Assembly (NCBI GenBank): GCA_910584615.1
Contig: CAJUAM010000021.1
Coordinates: forward strand, 1 to 58,590
Length of the DNA stretch: 58,590 bases
Direction: 5' to 3'
Origin: an uncultured Dorea sp.
GTDB lineage: Bacteria > Bacillota > Clostridia > Lachnospirales > Lachnospiraceae
The notes beneath the pieces were generated by a model. That model did no database searches, was not told the DNA's origin, and worked only from the letters and a program-made list of their open reading frames with translations. The translations under genes were made by a program, and so were the position numbers. Below are positions 23,291 through 31,670 of the stretch, piece after piece. Position 1 is the first letter of the stretch. Each line of letters begins with the position of its first letter.

Positions 23291-24016
23291 TTATAACTCT
23301 TCCACAAATAAGACACCTTTTCCATGTGCCAGTATTTCAATCATCTCTGTGTGGGTGCGGTTTGGCAGGCTTGAGACAGTCACGATATAACTTAGAGTTC
23401 TTCGTTTTCCATCAGGATCATGCCAGGAATACCCTCTGCTGATCTGGATATTATGTACTTCAATCTCGTGGTCTTTGGCGTATTGCAGAAATTCGCTGAA
23501 GCCACCTTTTTTTGTGTTATATTCAATATAAAGATCCAGATAGCGTGATTTTTTTCGAAGCCAGATATCAAATTTTAAGAGGCCGGATACGGTAAATGCA
23601 ATTGCGATCCCTCCTAAAACAGCACCCTCATAAAATCCAATCCCGATCGCAAGACCGCTGCAGGCAGCCGTCCACAATCCGGCAGCTGTTGTGATTCCCA
23701 TGATCTTATTCCTGCCGGTCAATATGATAGTGCCGGCACCTAAAAACCCTACTCCGCTGATCACCTGCGCGCCAAGACGCATAGGATCACCGGTCTGGTA
23801 TGTAATATATACATATTGATTGGTCATCATGACTAAAGCCGAACCGAGACATACTAAGATATAGGTCCTTAGTCCTGCCGGACGGTTCTTCTTGCCGCGC
23901 TCCATTCCAAGAATACCTCCGACAAGAACGGATAAGCAGATGCGGACCAGAATTGAAACAAGATTCAGATCTCTAAGATGAATCATCATATTTTCCCAAA
24001 AGTTCCATCCGTTCAT
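23291..24016 (-). CDS. MgtC/SapB family membrane protein
   Basis: A 241-residue protein with an N-terminal MgtC domain (VRICLSVLVGGILGMERGKK, NRPAGLRTYILVCLGSALVM, QVISGVGFLGAGTII) of four to five helices and a cytoplasmic C-terminal ACT-like domain (about 155-241). MgtC proteins modulate ATP synthase or Mg2+ homeostasis in some bacteria; the role in Clostridia is unclear. AAAAGGAGG lies before the start at 24016. It converges on the BMC operon and looks unrelated to it. Confidence 0.93.
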   Translation of the reverse strand: MNGWNFWENMMIHLRDLNLVSILVRICLSVLVGGILGMERGKKNRPAGLRTYILVCLGSALVMMTNQYVYITYQTGDPMRLGAQVISGVGFLGAGTIILTGRNKIMGITTAAGLWTAACSGLAIGIGFYEGAVLGGIAIAFTVSGLLKFDIWLRKKSRYLDLYIEYNTKKGGFSEFLQYAKDHEIEVHNIQISRGYSWHDPDGKRRTLSYIVTVSSLPNRTHTEMIEILAHGKGVLFVEEL

Positions 24017-24285
24017 GTTGAGTTCCTCCTTTTCCTGTGCTGTGTTTTTATATTGATCCTAAAAGAATTTCGGCATATTTTCTAAAATATCTTATCTAAT
24101 TTATAGCATGAATTTTCATAGAACACAAGAATAAACGAGAGGAATAAAAGAACCGGCCAAACAGTGCTTATTATTTAATTTAAGATGCTCAAGCTTGCAA
24201 GATAGTAGTGGAGGATGGTAGAATAGACAGTATAAGGGCAGATGTAGTGACTGCGGGGCAGATATGGCAGGGAAGGGGGAATTGT

Positions 24286-24801
24286 ATGACGAGAGGAGAA
24301 CGGCGTCAGAAGATCATACGTATGATCAATGAGAGCAGCGCTCCGGTTCCTGCAAAAGAATTAGCAAGGCTTTGCAATGTAAGCCGTCAGGTGATCGTGC
24401 AGGACATGGCGTTGATACGGGAATCGGGTTATGATATCATAGCTACTAACAGAGGGTATATTATGAACGCTCCATATATGGCGGAGCGGGTGTTTAAGGT
24501 CAGTCATACAGATGATCAGATGGAAGATGAGCTGTGCTCTATCGTTGACTTGGGAGGAAAAGTTGTGAATGTAATGGTGAACCACCGGGTTTACGGACAT
24601 ATGGAAGCGGCGCTTGGCATCAATTCCCGAAAAAAGGTGATGGGATTTATAGAGAATATCCGGCTTGGGAAGTCAAGCCCTCTTAAAAATATCACTTCTA
24701 ATTACCACTACCACACTGTTGAGGCGGAAAATGAAGAGATACTAGACAGCATCGAACAGATGCTGCGTGAGAAAGGATATTTGGTGGAGGATTTGCAATG
24801 A
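24286..24801 (+). CDS. niaR: NiaR-type transcriptional repressor (HTH + 3H domain)
   Basis: A 171-residue protein with an N-terminal HTH_11 domain (RRQKIIRMINESSAPVPAKE, then LARLCNVSRQVIVQDMALIR) and a C-terminal 3H domain named for conserved histidines (VNHRVYGHM and SNYHYHTVEAE). This is the niacin-responsive repressor layout. ATG 24286 with GGAAGGGGGAATT is chosen over an in-frame ATG at 24208. Known NiaR targets are niacin uptake and NAD synthesis genes, but the genes after it here encode a thioredoxin/Fe-S set. It overlaps tlpA by four bases. Confidence 0.88.
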   Translation: MTRGERRQKIIRMINESSAPVPAKELARLCNVSRQVIVQDMALIRESGYDIIATNRGYIMNAPYMAERVFKVSHTDDQMEDELCSIVDLGGKVVNVMVNHRVYGHMEAALGINSRKKVMGFIENIRLGKSSPLKNITSNYHYHTVEAENEEILDSIEQMLREKGYLVEDLQ

Positions 24802-25364
24802 AAAAAATTTTATTATTATTTTTAAGTTTTATACTGTCCTTTTGTATGTGCGCATGCGGACAGAAGGAAGATATGAGTAAGGATGTGACTGAATCCGATG
24901 CCGGAAATCAGGAGGCACCCAAAGAATTGGAGTCCATGCCTGAATTTTCGGCTGTAGATCTTGAAGGAAATACGGTGACAAATGATATTTTTTCAAAAGC
25001 CGATCTTACGGTGATTAATTTTTGGGCGACCTACTGCAGTCCATGTATCAATGAAATGCCGGAACTGGCAGAATGGTCAGAAGCTATGCCGGACAATGTC
25101 CAGATCATAGGCATCGTATCAGATGTAGGGTCAGAAGATTCAGACAAGTACGCGACTGCGCAGCAGATCATAGAAAAGACCGGTGTAGGTTTTGTAAATA
25201 TAGTGGCGGCAGAAGAGTTTATTCCTGTAATTCAGAAGATCGTGGGGGTTCCGACGACATTTTTTGTGGACAGTGACGGCAATTTTGTAGGCAGTCCTAT
25301 TGTCGGCGCAGATGTAGCAGGCTATAAGAACTTTGTGGAAGGATATATCAATGGACTGGAATAA
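24798..25364 (+). CDS. TlpA-like thioredoxin-fold lipoprotein
   Basis: A 188-residue exported thiol-disulfide protein. The N-terminus is a lipoprotein signal (KKILLLFLSFILSFCMCACG), with Cys20 the probable lipidated residue. The thioredoxin domain has the redox pair Cys80-x-x-Cys83 in FWATYCSPC and the cis-Pro loop VGVPTTFFVDSDG. It overlaps niaR by four bases, and its own last codons overlap the next mini-gene, so the set is translationally coupled. It likely reduces or oxidises cell-surface thiols together with the Fe-S membrane protein downstream. Confidence 0.92.
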   Translation: MKKILLLFLSFILSFCMCACGQKEDMSKDVTESDAGNQEAPKELESMPEFSAVDLEGNTVTNDIFSKADLTVINFWATYCSPCINEMPELAEWSEAMPDNVQIIGIVSDVGSEDSDKYATAQQIIEKTGVGFVNIVAAEEFIPVIQKIVGVPTTFFVDSDGNFVGSPIVGADVAGYKNFVEGYINGLE

Positions 25365-25512
25365 ATGGTTATGTCAGAAAAAGCATGCAGCCGGTGTGCT
25401 TGTTTTTCTCACCGCGGTCTGTATGATGGCATGGGGAGTTTACAGAGGAGAAGTATCTACGGTGTTTGGAAAGGCAGTCAATATCTGCCTGGAATGTATT
25501 GGATTGGGGTAA
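25351..25512 (+). CDS. CD1871A-type CXXC mini-protein
   Basis: A 53-residue protein with one membrane helix (AAGVLVFLTAVCMMAWGVYR) followed by GEVSTVFGKAVNICLECIGL. The conserved YRGE, then ICLECIG with a CxxC pair, is the signature of the CD1871A family of small CXXC proteins. It starts within the tlpA 3' end (14-base overlap) and ends five bases before the preferred Fe-S gene start. It may relay electrons or thiols between the membrane Fe-S protein and the TlpA-like lipoprotein; that role is inferred from gene order only. Confidence 0.8.
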   Translation: MDWNKWLCQKKHAAGVLVFLTAVCMMAWGVYRGEVSTVFGKAVNICLECIGLG

Positions 25513-25516
25513 GCGC

Positions 25517-26359
25517 GTGAACATTCGTCAGGAAGTAAAAAGAAAAATCATTCAGATAGCGGCATTTGGGTTTTCGAATTCATATATTTACAATTTTGCA
25601 GGGGGACAGATATACAAAGGGAAGTGGAAGGAGTTTTGTAATCCGGGGATGAACTGCTATTCCTGTCCGGCGGCAAGACTGGCGTGCCCTATTGGCGCCA
25701 TGCAGGCAGTGGGCGGGTCTATGGATTTTAACCTGAGTTTTTACGCGGCAGGTTTTGTTCTGGCAGCAGGGGTTTTATTTGGGAGGGCAATCTGCGGATT
25801 TATCTGTCCCTTTGGATTGATACAGGAATTGTTATATAAAATTCCGTTTCCAAAGAAAAAGCTCTGGAAAGGTTTTAGTTATATAAAATATATACTGCTT
25901 GTGCTCTTTGTACTGCTTCTCCCGGTCATACATACGAATGAGCTTGGAATGGGAGATCCGGCATTCTGCGAATATATCTGTCCGGTAGGTACATTGGAAG
26001 GCGGCCTTCCCCTGCTTTCGGCCCACCCGGAGCTGAGGCAGGCGATAGGCGCGTTATTCTCTGTAAAGGCCTGTATTATGGCAGTGACTTTGATTGGCTG
26101 TATTATGGTGTGCAGATTTTTCTGCAAAGTAATGTGTCCGCTGGGAGCTGTATATGGACTGCTGAACAAGATCAGTATTTACCATATGGAAATTAATAAA
26201 GAAAAATGTATATCCTGCGGGAAATGTCATAACGAGTGTCCTATGGATGTTGATCCGGTTAAAAATCCGGATTCCGCCGAGTGCATCCGCTGCGGAAAAT
26301 GTACAGTGTGTTGTCCGAAAGAGGCGCTGGCACTTAAATTCCGGTCATTGAAAAGATAA
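25517..26359 (+). CDS. membrane-bound 4Fe-4S protein, NapH/YccM-like
   Basis: A protein of about 280 residues with around five membrane helices, cysteine motifs at their ends (CNPGMNCYSCPAARLACPIG, GRAICGFICPFG, CEYICPVG, CKVMCPLGA) and two C-terminal 4Fe-4S ferredoxin motifs (CISCGKCHNECPMDV and CIRCGKCTVCCPKEA). It should carry electrons from cytoplasmic ferredoxin through the membrane. GTG 25517 is preferred; an upstream ATG at 25466 lies inside the CXXC mini-gene. With TlpA and the mini-protein it forms a likely trans-membrane thiol-reducing unit. Confidence 0.88.
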   Translation: MNIRQEVKRKIIQIAAFGFSNSYIYNFAGGQIYKGKWKEFCNPGMNCYSCPAARLACPIGAMQAVGGSMDFNLSFYAAGFVLAAGVLFGRAICGFICPFGLIQELLYKIPFPKKKLWKGFSYIKYILLVLFVLLLPVIHTNELGMGDPAFCEYICPVGTLEGGLPLLSAHPELRQAIGALFSVKACIMAVTLIGCIMVCRFFCKVMCPLGAVYGLLNKISIYHMEINKEKCISCGKCHNECPMDVDPVKNPDSAECIRCGKCTVCCPKEALALKFRSLKR

Positions 26360-26399
26360 ATGATAACTCTTAAGACTTTCTGAAATACATGGAAATTCC

Positions 26400-26428
26400 T
26401 TGACAAATCATTGTCGGGTGGCTATGAT
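26400..26428 (+). promoter_or_regulatory. promoter of the valS T-box transcript
   Basis: TTGACA (26400-26405) and TATGAT (26423-26428) are 17 bases apart, which places the transcript start just before the T-box leader. Confidence 0.75.
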
Positions 26429-26439
26429 AATCAATAGTT

Positions 26440-26708
26440 TAAAATACCGAAAGGCAGTGAAAAAGAGGAGTACGTACCTCTACTCTGACAGAGAGAGCGG
26501 CAGGCAGGCTGAGAGCCGTTTCAGAATGTAAGGTACGGAAGGTAGCTTTTGAGCCGGATTGCTGAACCGCTGTATGTGCGCTGGCTAGGCAGTCCCGGAG
26601 TCGTTCCCGTTAAAGAATAAGATGAGATATAGAGAGCATTACTTCTATATAAATAAAGGTGGTACCGCGATGATAAATCGCCCTTTACAGAGTAGAGGGC
26701 GGTTTTTT
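26440..26708 (+). ncRNA. T-box leader of valS
   Basis: The leader contains the T-box sequence AAAGGTGGTACCGCG (26655-26669) and a terminator stem ATCGCCCTTTA/TAGAGGGCGGT with a T6 run (26678-26708). The 5' part has the AGTA-type stem I motif and a candidate valine specifier GTA followed by A at 26528-26530. T-box leaders read uncharged tRNA; here uncharged tRNA-Val would permit valS expression. The specifier was placed by eye. Confidence 0.93.
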
Positions 26709-26751
26709 ACGTCCTCAATTGTGAAAATTAAGTGAACTAAGGAGAGGGACT

Positions 26752-29403
26752 ATGGGTGAGAATCTGAACAAAACCTACAATCCAAAGGAGATTGAGGCAA
26801 AGCTTTATGAAAAGTGGTGTGAAAACAAATATTTCCACGCAGAAGTAGACAGGGAGAAAAAGCCGTTTACAACGGTAATGCCGCCTCCGAATATTACAGG
26901 AAGGCTTCATATGGGCCATGCGTTAGACAATACTCTGCAGGATATATTGATCCGGTATAAGAGAATGCAGGGATTTAATGCCCTGTGGGTTCCGGGCACA
27001 GATCATGCGGCTATTTCAACAGAGGTTAAGGTAACGAACCAGTTAAAGGATGAAGGAATTGATAAGAAGGAGCTGGGACGTGAAAAATTCCTCGAGCGGA
27101 CATGGCAGTGGAAAGATGAATATGCGGGGACGATTGAAGGACAGCTTAAAAAACTGGGTGTTTCCTGTGACTGGGACAGAGAGCGCTTTACCATGGATGA
27201 AGGATGCTCAAAAGCAGTTGAAGAAGTATTTATTAAGCTTTATGAGGAAGGATATATATATAAAGGTTCACGGATCATCAACTGGTGTCCGGTGTGCAAG
27301 ACTTCTCTCTCTGATGCAGAGGTTGAACATGAGGAGCAGGACGGACATTTCTGGCATATTAAATATCCGATCGCAGGGAGTGACGATTATCTTGAGATCG
27401 CGACGACACGTCCGGAGACGATGTTAGGCGATACGGCTATCGCGGTGCATCCGGACGATGAAAGATATAAAGATATAGTAGGAAAGAAGGCGATCCTGCC
27501 GCTGGTAGGAAAAGAGATTCCGATCGTTGCGGATTCCTATGTTGATAAAGAGTTTGGAACCGGCGCAGTTAAGATCACGCCTGCCCATGACCCGAATGAT
27601 TTTGAGGTTGGAAAGCGTCATAACCTTCCGGAGATCAATGTCATGAATGACGATGCTACTATCAATGATAATGGCGGTAAATACGCAGGGATGGACCGTT
27701 ATGAAGCAAGAAAGCTCATGGTAAAGGAGTTACAAGAGCAGGGACTTTTAGTGAAGGTTGTTCCTCACAGCCATAATGTAGGAACCCATGACAGATGTCA
27801 TACCACGGTGGAACCACTTATTAAGCAGCAATGGTTTGTTAAGATGGAAGAACTGGCAAAACCGGCAATCAATGCGATCAAGACAGGTGAGCTTACATTT
27901 GTACCGGAACGGTTTGATAAGATTTACCTGCACTGGTTAGAGAATATCCGGGACTGGTGTATTTCAAGACAGATCTGGTGGGGACACAGGATTCCGGCTT
28001 ATTATTGTGACGAATGCGGTGAGATGATAGTGTCAAGAACGAAACCGGAAGTATGTCCGAAGTGCGGATGCGCGCATATGACACAGGATGAGGACACGCT
28101 GGATACATGGTTTTCATCTGCTCTGTGGCCGTTTTCCGTACTTGGATGGCCAGACAAGACGGAAGATCTTGATTATTTCTATCCTACGGATGTTCTCGTG
28201 ACGGGTTATGACATTATTTTCTTCTGGGTAATACGTATGGTATTTTCAGGATATGCACATACTGGTAAATCACCGTTCCATACAGTATTTATCCATGGTC
28301 TTGTGAGAGATTCTCTTGGGCGTAAGATGAGCAAATCCCTTGGAAACGGTATCGATCCGCTGGAAATCATCGACCAGTACGGCGCAGATGCTCTCCGTAT
28401 GACTCTTGTAACCGGAAATGCGCCGGGCAACGATATGCGTTTTTACAATGAAAGAGTGGAAGCGAGCCGTAATTTTGCCAACAAAGTATGGAATGCGTCA
28501 CGTTTTATCATGATGAACCTTGGGGATAAAGAACTTACAAAACCAACAGGTACTATGCTGCGTCCGGGTGATAGGTGGATCATGTCAAGATGTAATAATC
28601 TGGTTAAAGATGTCACTGAGAATATGGACAAATTTGAGTTGGGTATCGCGCTGGCGAAGCTGTACGATTTTATATGGGATGAGTTTTGCGACTGGTATAT
28701 CGAGCTTGCAAAGTACCGCATCTATCATGCGGATGAGGATGCGCAGAGTGCCAACGATGCGCTTTGGACATTGAGAGAAGTTCTTAAGAAAGCCCTTAAG
28801 CTCCTTCATCCATATATGCCGTTTGTAACAGAAGAGATTTACAGCAAACTTGTGCCAGAAGAGGAATCGCTGATGATGTCACAGTGGCCGGTATATGAAG
28901 AGGGCCTTAACGCTCCGGCGGCAGAAAGGATCGTAGACCATTATAAAGAGATCATCCGGGGCGTTAGAAATGTCCGTTCTGAGATGAATGTTCCGAATTC
29001 CAGAAAAGCGAAAGTATATATCGTGTGTGAAGATGAGGAACTGTGTAAAGGTCTTTCATACTTAAGTGATGCGGCGCAGACAATGGCAGCGGTAAACGAG
29101 CTGTTGATCCAGCATAACAGGGACGGTATCGCAGAGGATGCTGTATCAATCGTAGTTCCGGACGTTTCCGTATATATGCCTCTTGAAGACCTGATCGATT
29201 TTGAGCAGGAGATAGAGCGTCTTACAAAGGAAGAGGACCGTCTTAAGAAAGAGATTGCACGTGCGGAAGGGATGCTTGGCAACGAAAGATTTGTAAGCAA
29301 AGCTCCGGAGTCGAAAGTACAAGAAGAAAAAGATAAGCTTGAGACATACCGCCAGATGATGATGAAGGTACAAGACAGACTGAGAGGATTAAAAGCAAGA
29401 TAG
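26752..29403 (+). CDS. valS: valyl-tRNA synthetase
   Basis: An 883-residue class I synthetase that attaches valine to tRNA-Val. The HIGH-type motif is PPPNITGRLHMGHAL, the KMSKS motif GRKMSKSLGNG, and the editing domain carries ATTRPETMLGDTAIAVHPDD with GTGAVKITPAHDPNDF. The C-terminus (about 810-883) is the valine-type coiled-coil arm (EIERLTKEEDRLKKEIARAE). Length and order are complete. It is controlled by the T-box leader immediately upstream. Confidence 0.98.
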   Translation: MGENLNKTYNPKEIEAKLYEKWCENKYFHAEVDREKKPFTTVMPPPNITGRLHMGHALDNTLQDILIRYKRMQGFNALWVPGTDHAAISTEVKVTNQLKDEGIDKKELGREKFLERTWQWKDEYAGTIEGQLKKLGVSCDWDRERFTMDEGCSKAVEEVFIKLYEEGYIYKGSRIINWCPVCKTSLSDAEVEHEEQDGHFWHIKYPIAGSDDYLEIATTRPETMLGDTAIAVHPDDERYKDIVGKKAILPLVGKEIPIVADSYVDKEFGTGAVKITPAHDPNDFEVGKRHNLPEINVMNDDATINDNGGKYAGMDRYEARKLMVKELQEQGLLVKVVPHSHNVGTHDRCHTTVEPLIKQQWFVKMEELAKPAINAIKTGELTFVPERFDKIYLHWLENIRDWCISRQIWWGHRIPAYYCDECGEMIVSRTKPEVCPKCGCAHMTQDEDTLDTWFSSALWPFSVLGWPDKTEDLDYFYPTDVLVTGYDIIFFWVIRMVFSGYAHTGKSPFHTVFIHGLVRDSLGRKMSKSLGNGIDPLEIIDQYGADALRMTLVTGNAPGNDMRFYNERVEASRNFANKVWNASRFIMMNLGDKELTKPTGTMLRPGDRWIMSRCNNLVKDVTENMDKFELGIALAKLYDFIWDEFCDWYIELAKYRIYHADEDAQSANDALWTLREVLKKALKLLHPYMPFVTEEIYSKLVPEEESLMMSQWPVYEEGLNAPAAERIVDHYKEIIRGVRNVRSEMNVPNSRKAKVYIVCEDEELCKGLSYLSDAAQTMAAVNELLIQHNRDGIAEDAVSIVVPDVSVYMPLEDLIDFEQEIERLTKEEDRLKKEIARAEGMLGNERFVSKAPESKVQEEKDKLETYRQMMMKVQDRLRGLKAR

Positions 29404-29453
29404 AATCTGCGGCAGGCAGTATTGTCTGACATGTTGGGAGATTACAATATATT

Positions 29454-31664
29454 ATGAAAAAAATCCAAATAAAAAAGCCCGATATAAAAGGGGCATTTCA
29501 TAAGCTTAAGAATCTGAAAATAGAAGATGTTAAAGCGTATTGGAAAGCGAGGAGAGAACGTCGCCAGAGAATTATTGAAGAGCGCAGAAACAGTGCGTTC
29601 GCAAAAAAGATGCAGCCGGTCTATAAAGTGATGAATCGTTTTTCTCTGGTATTTCATGCCCTTCTTGCATGTTTGATTAATTTTGTGATCGAGGCAATTT
29701 CAAGACATTCGGCGATCAAGGCATGGAGTTATATGACGGAGACACCACTGGTATTTCTATATAATGCATTTGTGATCTTTATGACGTTTTCTATTGTATA
29801 TCTGTTTAAGAGAAGAGTGTTTATGAGGATCATAATCAGTGTACTGTGGCTGGTGCTTGGAGTGGCTAATGGATATATGCTGCTTAAGCGTGTAACACCG
29901 TTTAACGCGCAAGATCTGAAAGTTGCTACCGATGCGGTCTCTCTGATCAACAATTATTTTAATGGATTTGAGCTCATTATGCTTGGAGTCGGTATTACAG
30001 CAGTTACTGTGTGGGTCGTATCTATGTGGAGGCGCGGCGGGCAGTATAATGGAAAGATCCATCGCATCCGGGCGGTAACTGGTATTGCTCTGTTTGCGGT
30101 TTTATATGGGGTTATTACCGACGCTGCGATTGATAAAAGAGTAGTATCTACTTATTTTGGGAATATAGCGTTTGCGTATGAGGATTATGGCCTGCCGTAT
30201 TGCTTTCTGGCAAGTGTATTTAACACAGGGATCAATGAACCTAATGAGTACAACGAAAAAACGATGGCAGAGATTACGGATAAGGGCGGCATTGTGAAAA
30301 ATGAAACGGGACTTAAAGGCGGTAAAATGCCAAATATTATTTTTGTCCAGTTAGAGTCTTATTTTGATGTAGCAGAGGCAGAGTTTTTTACGACTTCACA
30401 AGATGCAAGTCCGAATCTGAGAAAGATGTATAAGGATTATTCTTCCGGATATTTTAAAGTACCGTCGGTGGGCGCGGGAACGGCCAATACAGAATTTGAA
30501 GTTTTGACTGGTATGAATCTCAGGTATTTTGGACCAGGGGAATATCCGTATAAAACAGTGCTGAAGGAGCAGCAGAGCGAGAGCGCGGCCTCTGCGCTGA
30601 GTGCCCTTGGGTACGGAACTCATGCGCTTCACAATAATGGAGGTAATTTTTACAGTCGTGCAAAGGTGTTTGACCATATCGGCTTTGATTCGTATACGAG
30701 TAAGGAATTTATGAATATTCTGCAGTTTACTGAGAACGGATGGGCGAAAGACGATATATTGATCCAGCACATTATGGAAGCGATGGACACAACTAAGCAG
30801 CAGGATTTTGTGTTTTGTATAAGTCTTCAGGGTCACGGGGATTATCCGGAGGAAAAGGTCATTGAGGACCCCAAGATTACTGTGGAAGGAATAGAAGACG
30901 AAGCACTGAAAAACAGATGGGAATATTATGTAAATCAGGTATATGGTATGGATGAATTTGCGGGGAATCTCGTAAAGGTGGTAGAAGAAAGGGGAGAACC
31001 TTCAGTTATTGTCTTTTATGGAGATCACCTGCCGACACTTGGCCTTAAAGCAGAGGATCTTAAAGGAAGATACCTTTATAATACGAACTATGTTATCTGG
31101 GATAATATCGGGCTTAAGAAGGAAGACAGGAATATTCCGGCTTATCAGATCATGGCAGATGTGTTTGAACGTCTGGATATACACTCGGGAACAGTGTTTA
31201 ATTATCATCAGGAGCGCAGACAGACAAATAGATATCTGAAGGATTTAGAACTTTTACAGTACGATATACTTTATGGAAAACAATATGTTTACGGAGACGG
31301 CCATATGCCGGTAAAAAAGCCCCATATGGTGATGGGAGTCCGGGATGTGACTGTGACGGATATGATGGAACATCTTGATGGAAGCAGCAGTTTATACGGA
31401 GAGAATTTTACGAGCAATAGTAAGGTGTTTGTTAACGGGACAAGGCAGAAAAGCACGTTTCTCAACAATACAAGGATTGAATTACCAGAGACAGTTTTGA
31501 ATGAGGGAGATGTTATATCGGTGATCCAGATGGGTTCCAGCAATACGGTATTTCGGTCTTCTGATGAGTACATTTATCAGGAAGGGAAGCTTGTTGTGCA
31601 GGAGGGTACAGGAACTGACATTACAAAGTCGTGGCAGGAGCAGGAACAGTTAGAAGAAAAGTAA
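29454..31664 (+). CDS. LTA synthase-like sulfatase-fold membrane enzyme
   Basis: A 736-residue protein with a basic cytoplasmic N-terminus (1-60), about five membrane helices (60-240) and an extracellular alkaline-phosphatase/sulfatase domain (about 285-590). Visible are PNIIFVQLESYFDV, VGAGTANTEFEVLTG with the expected nucleophile Thr, LHNNGGNFYSRAKVF and VFYGDHLPTLG. It probably polymerises or transfers glycerol-phosphate groups onto a lipid anchor. Residues about 625-735 form an extra beta-rich domain (SLYGENFTSNSKVFVNG) like an IPT/TIG domain, which is unusual for LtaS. It starts 50 bases after valS. Confidence 0.88.
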   Translation: MKKIQIKKPDIKGAFHKLKNLKIEDVKAYWKARRERRQRIIEERRNSAFAKKMQPVYKVMNRFSLVFHALLACLINFVIEAISRHSAIKAWSYMTETPLVFLYNAFVIFMTFSIVYLFKRRVFMRIIISVLWLVLGVANGYMLLKRVTPFNAQDLKVATDAVSLINNYFNGFELIMLGVGITAVTVWVVSMWRRGGQYNGKIHRIRAVTGIALFAVLYGVITDAAIDKRVVSTYFGNIAFAYEDYGLPYCFLASVFNTGINEPNEYNEKTMAEITDKGGIVKNETGLKGGKMPNIIFVQLESYFDVAEAEFFTTSQDASPNLRKMYKDYSSGYFKVPSVGAGTANTEFEVLTGMNLRYFGPGEYPYKTVLKEQQSESAASALSALGYGTHALHNNGGNFYSRAKVFDHIGFDSYTSKEFMNILQFTENGWAKDDILIQHIMEAMDTTKQQDFVFCISLQGHGDYPEEKVIEDPKITVEGIEDEALKNRWEYYVNQVYGMDEFAGNLVKVVEERGEPSVIVFYGDHLPTLGLKAEDLKGRYLYNTNYVIWDNIGLKKEDRNIPAYQIMADVFERLDIHSGTVFNYHQERRQTNRYLKDLELLQYDILYGKQYVYGDGHMPVKKPHMVMGVRDVTVTDMMEHLDGSSSLYGENFTSNSKVFVNGTRQKSTFLNNTRIELPETVLNEGDVISVIQMGSSNTVFRSSDEYIYQEGKLVVQEGTGTDITKSWQEQEQLEEK

Positions 31665-31670
31665 GCGGGT

